Part shown: in pieces, positions 7,353-17,016 of the stretch
Numbering within the stretch: the first letter of the stretch is position 1
How the letters are laid out: each line of letters begins with the position of its first letter
The notes under the pieces: generated by a model
Told to the model about the DNA's origin: nothing
Database searches by the model: none
The model's input: the letters and a program-made list of their open reading frames with translations, nothing else
Translations under genes and position numbers: made by a program
Assembly: GCA_021307315.1 (NCBI GenBank)
Contig: JAJSPD010000176.1
Coordinates: forward strand, 1 to 33,560
Source: Bisporella sp. PMI_857
Lineage: Eukaryota > Ascomycota > Leotiomycetes > Helotiales > Helotiaceae
Length of the DNA stretch: 33,560 bases
Direction: 5' to 3'

Positions 7353-9770
7353 TCAGCAGTCTTGCAAGTGTTTCTTGAAGAAACAATCCTGTTTCTGGAT
7401 CACAAAGGGCAGTTCGATTACTTGATGGCTGCCACCTGGTATAAAGACTAAATCAAAATCTTTCCCGGCATCAATAAGAGCTTGTGCTAATCGTAACGTC
7501 GATGTTGGTTCAACATTTATGTCCATCTCGCCTACTACGAGCATTAAGGCACCGCCCAGCTTATGTGCATGAGTTATGTTAGAAGAGTCTTGGTAACTGC
7601 TATCTACTGGAAAGCCCATCCACAGCTCATTCCACCAAAGTTTGTCTATACGGTTGTCGTGGCATCCCGCTAACGCTATCGCTGCTTTGTAAAAGTTGCT
7701 GTGGTGAATCACGGCCGCTGCAGCATTTTGGCCACCAGCTGAGCTTCCATAGCACCCGACACGGGACAAATCCATCCATGGGCGCGTCTCAGCGGCGGCA
7801 TGAATCCATGAAATGCGATCGGGAAAACCAGCGTCTTTTAGATTCTTGTAACAAACGTCATGAAATGCTTTTGACCGCCAATTCGTGCCCATGCCGTCAA
7901 GGCACACTATGATATAGCCTTGATCAGCAATTCGACGAAGCTTGGGAAGGCTTTGGAATGTCTTTGGAGTATAGAAACTTTGAGGACCAGCATAAATGCG
8001 TTCAAGGACGGGATACTTCTTCGAAGCATCAAATTTACTTGGACGAATAATAATGCCATGAATGCTTGCTTGTCCGTCTCGTCCAGGCGCGGTAAAGATT
8101 TCCGGTGGTACCCATCCAGCTTCGAAAAGAGGCTCTAGTTTGCCCTTCTCTAGGAAGACGACTTCTTCCCCAGTTTCGGCGATTCGAACCACTGCCTGAG
8201 GTGAGCAATCGACGCGTGACCAGCTGTCAATGAGAAATCGCTTGCTCGGCCCCCAGCTCCAAGTATGTGTGCCATCGCCTTCCGTAATAATACGCAGACC
8301 TGACCCGTCAAAGTTAACACGAGCTAAGTGAGCATAATATGGGTCTTGCCCTTGCAGCATCCCGAATCCACGAAACCAAATCTGACGGTTGCCCTCGTTA
8401 ATCCACTCGACAGAGCGCATTACCCAGGCCCCCTTCGTAATCTGGTTTTTCAAACTTCCATCCTCGAAATTAATCAGATAAAGATGATTCCATCCATCCC
8501 TTTCACTTGCCCACAGAAGCTCGTTTGTTGATGTCATGATCTTATAATAGACTTTGTGGGCGTAATCAACAAAGGTGGTGCTACTCTCTTCTGCTAGAAT
8601 CGTGACAGTTCCACTCAGACCTATCTCCAGGAGTCGAAAATGTCGATGGCCGCGCTCATTGAATGTAAACCGGTATTTTTTGCTGTCATTTGACCACCCG
8701 ATGTGTGCGAGAGCATATGGATCCCGGAATAAAGCATTGTCAACAAAAATCTCGTGGCAGGTGACCAAGTCAAACAAACGAGGTCTCTGCACCTCTACGT
8801 TGTCTCCCGGGTTGAGGCAAGGCCTACTGCTCAGCTTAGACCGAAGCTGATCCTTCGGAGACGACTCCACCGTATAAACAAGATGCTTGGATGGAGGCTT
8901 ACACTGCCATGCCACTGCATAATGCCCATCCGAGGATAGGTAAAAGTCCTTGAACTCATTATCTGCAAAACCATCATGTGAAACTGCTCTCTCGCTCCCG
9001 TCACAGTTCCTAATCCAGAGGTTGAAATCGCGTACAAAAGCTTTAAGCCCTATACTTGGAGATGTTGCACCCCTTTCAGAATCCGAGTTTTTGCTCAACC
9101 CGTCCGTTTCCCACTTGATGGTAAGACCAAGAGATGATTCCTCAATAACAGCAATAAACGCATTTTCTTTTACCGCACAGGCAATACTCTTTCCAGAATT
9201 TTGAATAGCAAGGCGCCAAATGTGACCGACAAAGGAGCTTTGAGTTACTGTCTGGCCCGCTGATGCTGAACCATAATACTCAGGTGTCCCTTTCTCGTTG
9301 ATCCAGGAGTAGAGGATTCGATTAGCCGTATGATTTCTGAATGTGAGGGAACTCGTTTGGCGCGACAGTGGGGAAGGGACTTCATCGCAACCGCAATCGA
9401 AACCGCCATGGTCGAAATCGCCATGCCATACTTCCAGTTTACCGCTTTTCTCATACTGCCATGTATGCCCATCGAATTGAAAGCGTATCCAGGCAGCATC
9501 TGGCGCCACATTGATCCACGAAAAAGGAAGATTGTCGGGACTGAAGTTTTCCTGTGTGTGCTTACCGAGCTCGGCTGCCAACCTATCATGATCAAATGCC
9601 ACTCGCCGGAGGCCTATGTCGCAGTCTACCAAGATAAACTGCGACTTTCCTAAATCAGGTTCTTGTTTATACCAGAATACGCTACTGCTGTTGGGTAGCC
9701 ATTGTGGGTAGACAATTGCCTGTCGAAGGCAGGCCTTCTCCAAGTCTTGCCACTTGGCATTCGGATCCAT
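7353..9770 (-). CDS. S9 dipeptidyl-peptidase-IV-like serine peptidase, 805 aa
   Basis: A single uninterrupted frame; the ATG at 9770 (MDPNAKW) is preceded only by non-ATG codons. The N-terminal ~550 residues match a DPP IV beta-propeller in character, and the C-terminal alpha/beta-hydrolase carries the catalytic triad: GSSAG around S677, D750 in GEMDINVEP and H782 in GGSHQ. Length and order fit family S9B. These enzymes release X-Pro or X-Ala dipeptides from N-termini. There is no signal peptide or transmembrane helix, unlike secreted or vacuolar DPP IV, so the enzyme is probably cytosolic. It lies next to a gene for a peptide starting N-P and rich in Pro, and diverges from a prolyl hydroxylase, so precursor maturation or turnover is an attractive inference. 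General peptide catabolism is the alternative. Confidence 0.85.
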   Translation of the reverse strand: MDPNAKWQDLEKACLRQAIVYPQWLPNSSSVFWYKQEPDLGKSQFILVDCDIGLRRVAFDHDRLAAELGKHTQENFSPDNLPFSWINVAPDAAWIRFQFDGHTWQYEKSGKLEVWHGDFDHGGFDCGCDEVPSPLSRQTSSLTFRNHTANRILYSWINEKGTPEYYGSASAGQTVTQSSFVGHIWRLAIQNSGKSIACAVKENAFIAVIEESSLGLTIKWETDGLSKNSDSERGATSPSIGLKAFVRDFNLWIRNCDGSERAVSHDGFADNEFKDFYLSSDGHYAVAWQCKPPSKHLVYTVESSPKDQLRSKLSSRPCLNPGDNVEVQRPRLFDLVTCHEIFVDNALFRDPYALAHIGWSNDSKKYRFTFNERGHRHFRLLEIGLSGTVTILAEESSTTFVDYAHKVYYKIMTSTNELLWASERDGWNHLYLINFEDGSLKNQITKGAWVMRSVEWINEGNRQIWFRGFGMLQGQDPYYAHLARVNFDGSGLRIITEGDGTHTWSWGPSKRFLIDSWSRVDCSPQAVVRIAETGEEVVFLEKGKLEPLFEAGWVPPEIFTAPGRDGQASIHGIIIRPSKFDASKKYPVLERIYAGPQSFYTPKTFQSLPKLRRIADQGYIIVCLDGMGTNWRSKAFHDVCYKNLKDAGFPDRISWIHAAAETRPWMDLSRVGCYGSSAGGQNAAAAVIHHSNFYKAAIALAGCHDNRIDKLWWNELWMGFPVDSSYQDSSNITHAHKLGGALMLVVGEMDINVEPTSTLRLAQALIDAGKDFDLVFIPGGSHQVIELPFVIQKQDCFFKKHLQDC

Positions 9771-10116
9771 GGCTAAAAGCAAGACGTATGGCAGAGGATG
9801 CAGTAATGGGGCACTGAGATAGCAGCATGCGAGTGTGAGGGATATATATAAGCCAGGAATATGACGCTAGCAGGGGAGTGTGCAAGAGGGAGGCATGGGT
9901 ATTTAGCGTCATTGACAAAGATACCGTGTCGTACTTTGAGACCCAGTGACCAAGAGATACATACATCCCCATAATCAGGGCCGAGCTCACCCGAACCCCC
10001 TCCTCTATTCCTGTATTTAAATGACCTATAGTTCGTTGATATTTGTTACTTAAGTACATTTCTAGATCTCAGCAGTGTGTTCATTTTTACCCTACATTGC
10101 TAATCTTATTGTTAAA
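9771..10116. promoter_or_regulatory. Shared divergent promoter, S9 peptidase / prolyl hydroxylase
   Basis: The 346-bp gap separates the start codons of two divergently transcribed genes, suggesting co-regulation. It contains ATATATAT-type sequence (about 9841-9850). The ATGCCGGGG motif seen upstream of the other cluster genes was not found here. Confidence 0.4.
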
Positions 10117-11046
10117 ATGTCTCGATTGACCAGTCTAAGCTTCCCGCGGACTTTTTATCTCTCCGCAACTATTTCCGCCGCTGTGTCGAGTCTTGTTATT
10201 AGCTACTTCGTCGGTGTCAATATTTCCACCTCAGCTGTTGGCCAAATTGTGCACCAGAGCGCCTCTAACATGCGTGGACTGATGTGGCCCAACCCGAACT
10301 ATGACGGGCATCAGTACCAAGTGCAGCTATTTTCGATAGACCCGTTGGTAATTGTTGTCGAATCATTCCTAAGTAAAAAAGAGATTGATCATCTACTTCA
10401 CCTAAGGTACTGAGACTGATTCCATGGTGTTTGTTACCTCTTTCTAACCGCATGCATTGCTAGTGAGCATAAGTTCAAGAACTCGAAAGTCTACAGCGGC
10501 TACAAGGAGAGCCGCTATGACCCCGATTACCGTATCTCTGAATCAGCAAAGTTGGACCGCAATGACAAGATAGTGCGTCGCATCGAAAATCGCGCGCAGA
10601 AATTCCAGGGCTGGCGCGGTAACAACACCCGTCTAGATACTCCAACAATCCAGCGATATTACGTCGACGGCTTTTATAGCTATCATTATGATTGGGATCC
10701 AACCTTGACAAAAGGAAACAGAGCCACAACATTCATGGTCTACCTTGTTGCCGATTGTGCTGGTGGTGGGACCAACTTTCCATACCTAAAACAACCCGAC
10801 GATATGCAATGGTGCAATATTATTGAGTGTACTGAGGAGGGGAGAGATGGATATCAAGGCGTAACCTTCAAGCCTAAGCCAGGTTTAGCAGTATATTGGG
10901 AGAATTTCCATCCTAATGGTTCTGGGCACGAGGGAGTTTATCATGCCGGTCTTCCAGTCAAGTCAGGGGTGAAGGTCGGACTAAATATATGGTCATGGGA
11001 TTCCGCCTGGACGCGTCCAGAGGGTCAATTTAGTTCTGCTACCTGA
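10117..11046 (+). CDS. Second membrane-anchored prolyl 4-hydroxylase-like dioxygenase, 290 aa
   Basis: The model is join(10117..10406, 10464..11046); the ATG at 10117 sits in an AAAATG context, and the open codons upstream lack an ATG. The single 57-nt intron has a CTAAC branch and keeps the frame. An N-terminal hydrophobic anchor (about residues 12-36) targets the secretory pathway. The catalytic domain has H171-x-D173 in YHYDWD, a GGGTNFPYL strand, H257 in HAGLPV and K267 in VKVGLNIW, completing the Fe(II) and 2-oxoglutarate sites. It shares overall architecture and the position of one intron (AG|T splitting a Ser codon before the catalytic domain) with the hydroxylase at 3024, but the sequences are well diverged, so they are old paralogues rather than a recent duplicate. 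Two such enzymes next to a six-proline precursor suggest multi-site hydroxylation. Confidence 0.85.
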
Positions 11047-11444
11047 AAGACTTTTCGTGTAGGCTAATCTGTCCAACAGATTCTGCTAGCTTTATGTGGC
11101 TTGTGAGGTCGAAGAAAAATTCTTAAGGTAGCTAGGTTGAAATAGACTAAGACAAGTGGACTCGTACATCCCTTAATATCCCGCCTCCTATTTGTAGAGC
11201 CTATGTTATACCTTTAACTATGTAGCGAAGAAAGATGGGAAGTTTAAAAGGACAGAGACTAGTTTATTGTTTAAAAATAAGATCTTGATTATTGCACTTG
11301 TTTTTTATCACTCTGCTAGTAAACGCCTTTACACCCGAAGGTAAATCTACTTTAATATATCAAAACACTTTTTATTTGATAGAAGAATGCTTTCTAAGTG
11401 GTGGTTGTATAAGGATCGCATTGCAAGTAATGACTGTTAGCTCT
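11047..11444. other. Intergenic, no gene seen
   Basis: 3' flank of the hydroxylase gene; AT-rich with no coding signal. Confidence 0.5.
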
Positions 11445-12345
11445 ACCTAAGTAAACTTTGCCACGAGCTTTTCAACATCGCTCAGCTTGTCGGCCCGGTC
11501 AGCTTTGTTCAAACAGATACCCGTACGGAAGCTACAGAATCCTTAAAAGGTATTCTACCTGGACAATCTGTGTAACCAAAAGTTCGAGGTAGCTTAATTT
11601 CTCGATCTTGTACTTCCTTAGGATGTACTAGCGATCCTTGAGAATTAAGGAAGCTACAAGGCTGCTGCCGAGACGTGGTGATGCTGTACCGCTCGCCGAT
11701 GCCGAGGACCGTGGTGTCAATATGGGTTGCCCAGCTTCGAGAGCGACGCAGGAATATGCGATAGCATTTCTTGTGTTATCGTAGAAGTGCGTCTCGATGT
11801 CACAGCCCACGACTTTGCGTAGGGTCTCGGTCCTCTCAAAACTTCCCGCGATGTAGCACCGCCAACTGTATCGGCGATGCCCACTCGGTCCACGCCAAAC
11901 CGATCGACGAGAGTATACAGCTTCAGTATCTCATCGATATCTAAGCGGAAGGAGTCTTCGCCAGAGAAGCGGATTCAATATTCTTCGATTTGACAAATTC
12001 AATGACCTCCTTAGCTTTGGCAGCAATATAGACCACATCCTTTCTGTAGGAATGTTTCATGAGGTAGAAAGAAGTGCTAATGCACATATTGCTATGCGGG
12101 AACTGTGAGTTAAGGGTATGAAGTTCTAGAGGGGATATCATATATTCTATCAACGTCTGTTAGAACGGCGATCTTTGCGTTCTCCATATTACATCGAATG
12201 TGACACAATATCCGACCTATTTTTAACAAGAAGTTAAGGTAATCTAGGCACAGCCAACATTGGCCTCCAGACACAGCTTGCAGATAGCCTCACAATTAGC
12301 TCTTGAATGTTTTGAAGCAGCCAGCGACGTCAGCTCAATCTAATA
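11445..12345 (-). pseudogene. Decayed homocitrate synthase copy
   Basis: Homocitrate synthase condenses acetyl-CoA and 2-oxoglutarate in the fungal lysine pathway. Minus-strand translation in shifting frames gives blocks in the correct order: an IELTS-SKHSRANCEAICKL block (about 12345-12270), HIRCNMENAKIAV (about 12210-12170), AAKAKEVIEFVKSK (about 12030-11985), [19 protein letters not shown] and [21 protein letters not shown] (about 11960-11840), [14 protein letters not shown] and the LEAGQP region (about 11815-11735), then C-terminal remnants (LSDVEKLVAKF, about 11490-11455). Several stops and frameshifts break it, and key residues are changed (for example HFHDDT-type to HFYDNT). No start or complete frame survives. 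Identification is from remembered family motifs. Confidence 0.8.
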
Positions 12346-12592
12346 TATAGTGTTAACGAAACACAATACTTTTCACTGCTTCTTATGTCCATAGCTTAGG
12401 TTGGCAGTCTGACATATTCCACCCCAGACAGTCGCTTTTGCAATAAAGCTACAGCGCTCTACGTTGCGCCGTCGGGGCAGCGAAACAATCATCTCCCTCT
12501 CATAGTCTTTAGTTGCATCTACAAATTGATTCGTCCATGACAATAACGAACCTAATTTCGAATTTGGTCATTTACTCGCAGATCTAGTTCAC

Positions 12593-13078
12593 ATGACTTC
12601 CAATGGCCCTCAAGCTGTTACGGAAATTTTTCAATCTCACAAAATCCTCTGTGGCCAAGCTTCCCAACTCCTCACGAGTCCAAACCGAGGACAGAGACTT
12701 TCTCCAGGTTCGAAATTGGCAACTAAGACTCGCAAACTACTTACACTATTCAGAGCTATCATTCTCATCCTTGATGAGCTCCCTTCTGGAACCGAGATCA
12801 TCATTCCTGTCCCCACCACGATCCAAGGGACTGGCGCTGTCCGAGTAATCGATTTCCGGCATCAATTCACCGCCAAGCTTTCAGCCTACTATAGCCGCCA
12901 GTCCCAAAATGATTACGACGATATCATTTTTCTATTTGGGATCAATAGCGACGCTATATTCGGCTTTAGTCACCAACTCGATTTGAACCATCGGCAGTAT
13001 TTTGCAGAAATTTACACTTATCACAATTCTTCAGAGACGAGCTGGATAGATTTTGTTAGACGGGTACTGAGACTGTGA
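12593..13078 (+). CDS. Small hypothetical protein, 161 aa, unrecognised
   Basis: A single open frame from ATG 12593. The translation is of mixed composition with no signal peptide or clear transmembrane helix and ends in FVRRVLRL. A second frame (12603-12848) overlaps the first half, so this may instead be a fragment of a degraded gene. No family is recognised. Confidence 0.3.
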   Translation: MTSNGPQAVTEIFQSHKILCGQASQLLTSPNRGQRLSPGSKLATKTRKLLTLFRAIILILDELPSGTEIIIPVPTTIQGTGAVRVIDFRHQFTAKLSAYYSRQSQNDYDDIIFLFGINSDAIFGFSHQLDLNHRQYFAEIYTYHNSSETSWIDFVRRVLRL

Positions 13079-13455
13079 TGAAACTATAGTGTGTAGGGAC
13101 TTCTTTTTGGTCTTCCAGATAGGCTTCTAAAGTAGGGTAAAGATACTAGGAATGAATATTAACATTAAATTAACCATTATCTTTTATGTTTGAATCGCTG
13201 ACCTCCTGTTCTAACATTCTATCCCACGCTACAATCATCTATTCAAGCGGAATCTCGGTCTTTCAACCATGGATCCTCACTATCACGAAGACGAAACCTC
13301 GTTGTAAACTGTTCCTTTGGGTATTTAAAGCCAAGCCGTTTCTCCTTGCCTCGCACAGCTAATTCCCACGTTTCCCGGCGAGACACTGCCCTCGTCTCCA
13401 CCAAATGGAAAATGTTCCACGACTTTGATTATTGAGCACGAATTGCGTCATTTTT
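13079..13455. other. Intergenic, no gene seen
   Basis: No frame with coding character, no repeat and no RNA gene recognised. Confidence 0.4.
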
Positions 13456-13810
13456 TCATTTTATCCAGTGGACATCAATTGTACCCGTAAGTTCAAGGTT
13501 CTTCTCGCCACAATCTTCCGACACATCACTGCCGTCGATAACGTCGTGTAGGGCCACCATGTTATACGTATCAATCAGGCTCTGGATATAAACGTCGAGT
13601 TTTGGGTAAGGGATACCTTTTTGACTCCTCACGAAGTTCCAAGGTTCGCATTCAAAGTGATAATCTTCCGACGGAAGAAATTGGAAGAAGATATTAACAC
13701 TATTGCATTTGAATCGTGGGTACACATGGGCGAGAGATCTAGGTTTAATGGTGTATGGAGGCGCAGTTATGTAGATATCGGTATAAGGGTGTGATTTAAG
13801 AAGACAGGGG
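13456..13810 (-). pseudogene. Fragment of an unrecognised conserved-looking protein
   Basis: The minus frame open from 13929 has no ATG at its N-terminus (it starts at a GTG-type codon). The part from about 13810 down reads like real protein (LKSHPYTDIYITAPPYTI, then YPKLDVYIQSLIDTYNMVAL) and runs to a stop at 13456. The upstream ~120 nt overlap an opposite coding-like frame, suggesting two fragments meeting near 13800. Function unknown. Confidence 0.35.
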
Positions 13811-14227
13811 GCATCTAAGGAACGGCGGACACAAGTCCAGGACGAAAGACAGGCATTACTACTAGAAGGGGGAAACACTATAAAAGAGCTGTCAAGTCCG
13901 AAAGAGATTTCGGTACAGGACCAAAACACAGAAGAAGAAGAAAAGTATCAAATTGCTGTTTTCTACCAGCGTATGCTTGTGGCCGAGGACGAGTTCCAGA
14001 ACCAGCAATTATTAGAAGCAGCAAACTATTATAAGCTACAAATTATTCAGGTTATTACCTCTGGGGTTGATATTGAAACAACTCAGCACAAGGTTTTTAC
14101 TATATCTAAATTCTATCGGCAGATGTTCCGGGATCTGCAACAGCGTCGTCAAAGTCATATTGACCTAATTACAACATGGCGTAGAATCACATTGAGAGCA
14201 ATAATAGGTGGTGGTTCAATTCTGTAA
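13790..14227 (+). CDS. Partial hypothetical protein, helical, unrecognised
   Basis: An open plus frame begins after a stop near 13783 with no ATG until 13973 and runs to 14227. It is charged and probably helical (EEEEKYQIAVFYQRMLVAED, then a QQRRQSHIDLITTWRR-like tail). The coding-like character extends upstream of the first ATG, so an upstream exon is missing or the copy is truncated. No family recognised. Confidence 0.35.
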   Translation, partial: CDLRRQGASKERRTQVQDERQALLLEGGNTIKELSSPKEISVQDQNTEEEEKYQIAVFYQRMLVAEDEFQNQQLLEAANYYKLQIIQVITSGVDIETTQHKVFTISKFYRQMFRDLQQRRQSHIDLITTWRRITLRAIIGGGSIL

Positions 14228-14297
14228 ACATAAACAATTTATTCCAATTCTATTTAAACATGTCTCCTATCTAGAAACCTGGGATGTTCCTACGTAC

Positions 14298-16090
14298 TTA
14301 TAGTGAGGGCTGATAATCTGGTTCAAAGAGGCTTACCCCATCGGTAAGGTAATCTCGTACAATCCGTTGCATTTCATCTCGGATATCATCTATGGCAGAG
14401 ACTTTGAATATATATTAGCAGTTGCAAAATAGTAGAGTTGGGAACCTACCTATGACAAGCATTGTGCCATTTCTCTTATCTAAGCCCTCTAATTCGAGCT
14501 CTTTCTCTTTCTCAGTTTCTGGCTCCCAGTCAACTATGGGAACGAGTTTATTTTCTATATGAAGTTCCCTATCAAATATTGTTTGCAGTGAAGCTTTCCG
14601 TGGATAGACCTTGGCGCGTTTTCCAAAAGGTGTTGTTGGGATGTCTTTACCTTCACAGTATATTGAGATGTTGAGAATCTATCCTCCATCTGTTAGCAAC
14701 AACTCTAAAATTCACGGCTGATTGCTATGCGTACACGTCCATCATCTAATGTGTCCTCATTTAATGCACTGTTTAGCAGCTGTTCGGCAGCTTTTGTAAT
14801 GTCTAAACATGTCAGCTGTTGCGAAGGCAAATGGATGTGATCACCTACCAAGGCTTTGAACTTGCCAAACGAGATGGACTCGACGGGCACGAACCTCACG
14901 AGCATTATAGCCATGAAGAAGTTCTTTTAGATATGGCAAAAGCGCCGCGATGCCAAAGTCACTAGCCACCATAAGAATGTTCTCATACTTATTAATTGGA
15001 GCACTCTTCCCGTGTGGTCCGCTGAAGAAGACCAATGGATCTGTATCTTGCGGTTGCCGAGTCCTCGCATGATATAAAAGGTCTCGGGTGAGGCCTCTTC
15101 GGGGCTGGATGAAGAGATCTAAATGGTTCTGCGGACCCTCTGCCCAGGAGATTACCACGAAGGGATGAGTTTGCAGGAAGGACGGAAAGATAAAGAAAGG
15201 TAGCCAGAGATTTATAGTCTGCCCAGCTTCCATTTCTAAGTCCTTTTGCAGTAGAAGACGGACCCTTACCACACCATACTCCTCTGTAATATGAACCCGC
15301 GCCAGACCGTACCTAAAGAATTCGTCCCTGAAGAGGATGGTAATAACTTGCATGGTTATCATAAAGAGGAACATTCCAATGGAGATATATAAGTAAACCC
15401 TCTTATCGGATGGTATATGTCGCCATATAAAGTATACACTGAGAAATGCTAGAGCCTGATGTGTACGAAGATATAATTCAAACCACGGTCGGCGAAAGAG
15501 TGGGAAAGAAAAAAAAACAACGCTGGAAAGCACTGCTATAGCCTTTGCCTCGTCAGTACTTGTATTATGTGGGTAGATTGCGCACTTACGGTTACCGCAA
15601 ATCGATTCTCGGGTAGGGCTAAAGTGAAGGATGGTTGCGAGGAAAGTGTAATAAGTACGTGGACAAGAGCAAGCAACAGCGAAATCATGCCCATCGATCT
15701 ATGGATCTGTCTAAGCTTGGCGAGAGTCATGCCTAGTAGATCAGCGAGCAAACTGAGGTGAGGCCCGGCGAAGAGTGGCATCAAGTTGATGATTGATAGC
15801 GTACCAGCTCGAAGTCCAGCTTCCGGGATAGTAGAAGCTCGAAAGCTAAAGTCAAATACCCATAAATAGAATGTGTTGCATGCGATATAAATCAGCTGTG
15901 ATATTATCCCGGCTAGGCTCCATGGTCCCAGGAACTGGTGACGATGAATAAAGTAGCGATATCCGAGATGCTTTAACATACGAGAGGAGAGATATTCAAC
16001 GAAAGATGTTAGATAAGGGAGGGTATTGAGAAGGAGGAGGAAGCAGAAGCCACCCCCTATAACAATAGCATATACAAGACTGATATTCAT
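14298..16090 (-). CDS. Ferric reductase / FRE-type NADPH-dependent transmembrane flavocytochrome, 527 aa
   Basis: The model is complement(14298..14389, 14450..14678, 14735..14802, 14849..15542, 15590..16090), four introns of 46-60 nt that all restore frame (528 codons). ATG 16090 was chosen because the open frame beyond it lacks an upstream ATG. The N-terminal half is multi-spanning with four heme-ligand histidines in two pairs, H130/H144 (HRSMG..H) and H195/H209 (THQ..WRH), each 14 apart as in the ferric-reductase domain. HPFVVISW is the FAD-binding HPFxxxS-type motif; FFSGPHGKSAP and the following ILMVASDFGIAALLPYLKEL form the NADPH-binding region. The C-terminus includes PFGKRAKVY and DDIRDEMQRIVRDYL. 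Such enzymes reduce Fe(III) or Cu(II) chelates at a membrane. At 527 aa it is on the short side. No visible disabling change. Confidence 0.8.
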
Positions 16091-16165
16091 GATAGCGACA
16101 GGGCAAGGAGGAAACGCAAGCAGCAAAAGGGAGGAGGGGAAGCTAGAGATATAGACAAGGTGCAC

Positions 16166-16442
16166 ATAATCTTAAAAAGCACTAAAATCGCTAAATAGAT
16201 TATTCCTAATTAGGGATAATAAGTCTGCCAGCGAAACGCTGCTTCCTAGAGTGCGTCTACAAGATGCCTTATTCGCTTATAGTTAGGTCTATCGTCGCTG
16301 CCTCAGGCACCACTCATGTATTGCAGTTCATTGTAGAGCTCCAGAGGAGCTCTCCAGACATCATCCAGCTACTGAATTCAACCTTTTATTTCATCACGTT
16401 GCCCCGTGAGTTATGATCCCTTGACACTCATGAAGGTATAGA
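16166..16442. other. Intergenic, presumed promoter side of the ferric reductase gene
   Basis: No coding signal seen; contains a short inverted GAGCTC-CAGAG-GAGCTC repeat near 16337-16353. Confidence 0.4.
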
Positions 16443-17007
16443 TTAACGTATATCAGGCTCATCCTCATCCTCATCCTCACCCTCCATAATAGTATTTATC
16501 TGCGAGTCTGATTCAGATAATAGCCGAGAAACAGAAGCTTCCAGCTCTTCATTGATCTCAGTCCCGCCCGGCAACAAAAGTAATATGTGACTTTCATTAC
16601 CCAACGCAGATTCGTAAGCCATGTCCGCGGTCACAGGATTCAAGTCGGCATCATATGCCGTTAAAGGACTGACCTTCCTATTATACTTCACAACTGCCCT
16701 ATGCAACTCTTCTCTACCAGAGGAGGGAAAAATTTGGAGACGTTGAGCGGCCTTCCAAGCTTTTTGTTTCTGAATCATCAACGAGACCCAGATAACCTCT
16801 GGGTCCTGAGCCGGCGGAGTTGTCTGCAGAAGTTAGCTCGCTGAAATGAGTAGAAACTATAACAATTACCTGCCACCTCCTGGGTCTTGGTTCAGTGCTT
16901 TCTGCTGCTGGTTTTGGCCCTAGCTCAACTACATCATCTTGTCCCCGCCTCTTTTTTGTCCCCATCTCCTTCGCCCGCTTTTCTACTTTCTCCCCTTGTC
17001 CCTGCAT
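16443..17007 (-). CDS. Two-exon hypothetical protein, 172 aa, unrecognised
   Basis: The model is complement(16443..16823, 16870..17007). A 46-nt intron (GTAATT donor, CTGCAG acceptor) joins a Lys/Arg/Glu-rich N-terminus (KVEKRAKEMGTKKRRGQDD, PRPRRWQ) to a second exon with TTPPAQDPEVIWVSLMIQKQ, a central globular-looking part and a strongly acidic tail (EGEDEDEDEPDIR). Both exons are phase 0 and stay open when joined. The start lies 9 bp from the start of the divergent AAA gene, and the basic exon 1 could partly be an antisense image of hydrophobic DNA; exon 2 is better supported. Possibly nuclear or transposon-associated; no family assigned. Confidence 0.4.
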
Positions 17008-17016
17008 CTTCAAATT

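Noticed and set aside
9245..9595. 116-aa minus and 107-aa plus frames inside the peptidase gene
   Set aside because: Shadows of the 805-codon S9 peptidase reading frame.
16887..17016. Hydrophobic plus-strand extension upstream of ATG 17017
   Set aside because: No ATG in the frame upstream and it overlaps the basic exon 1 of the minus-strand gene; hydrophobic and charged frames mirror each other on opposite strands.
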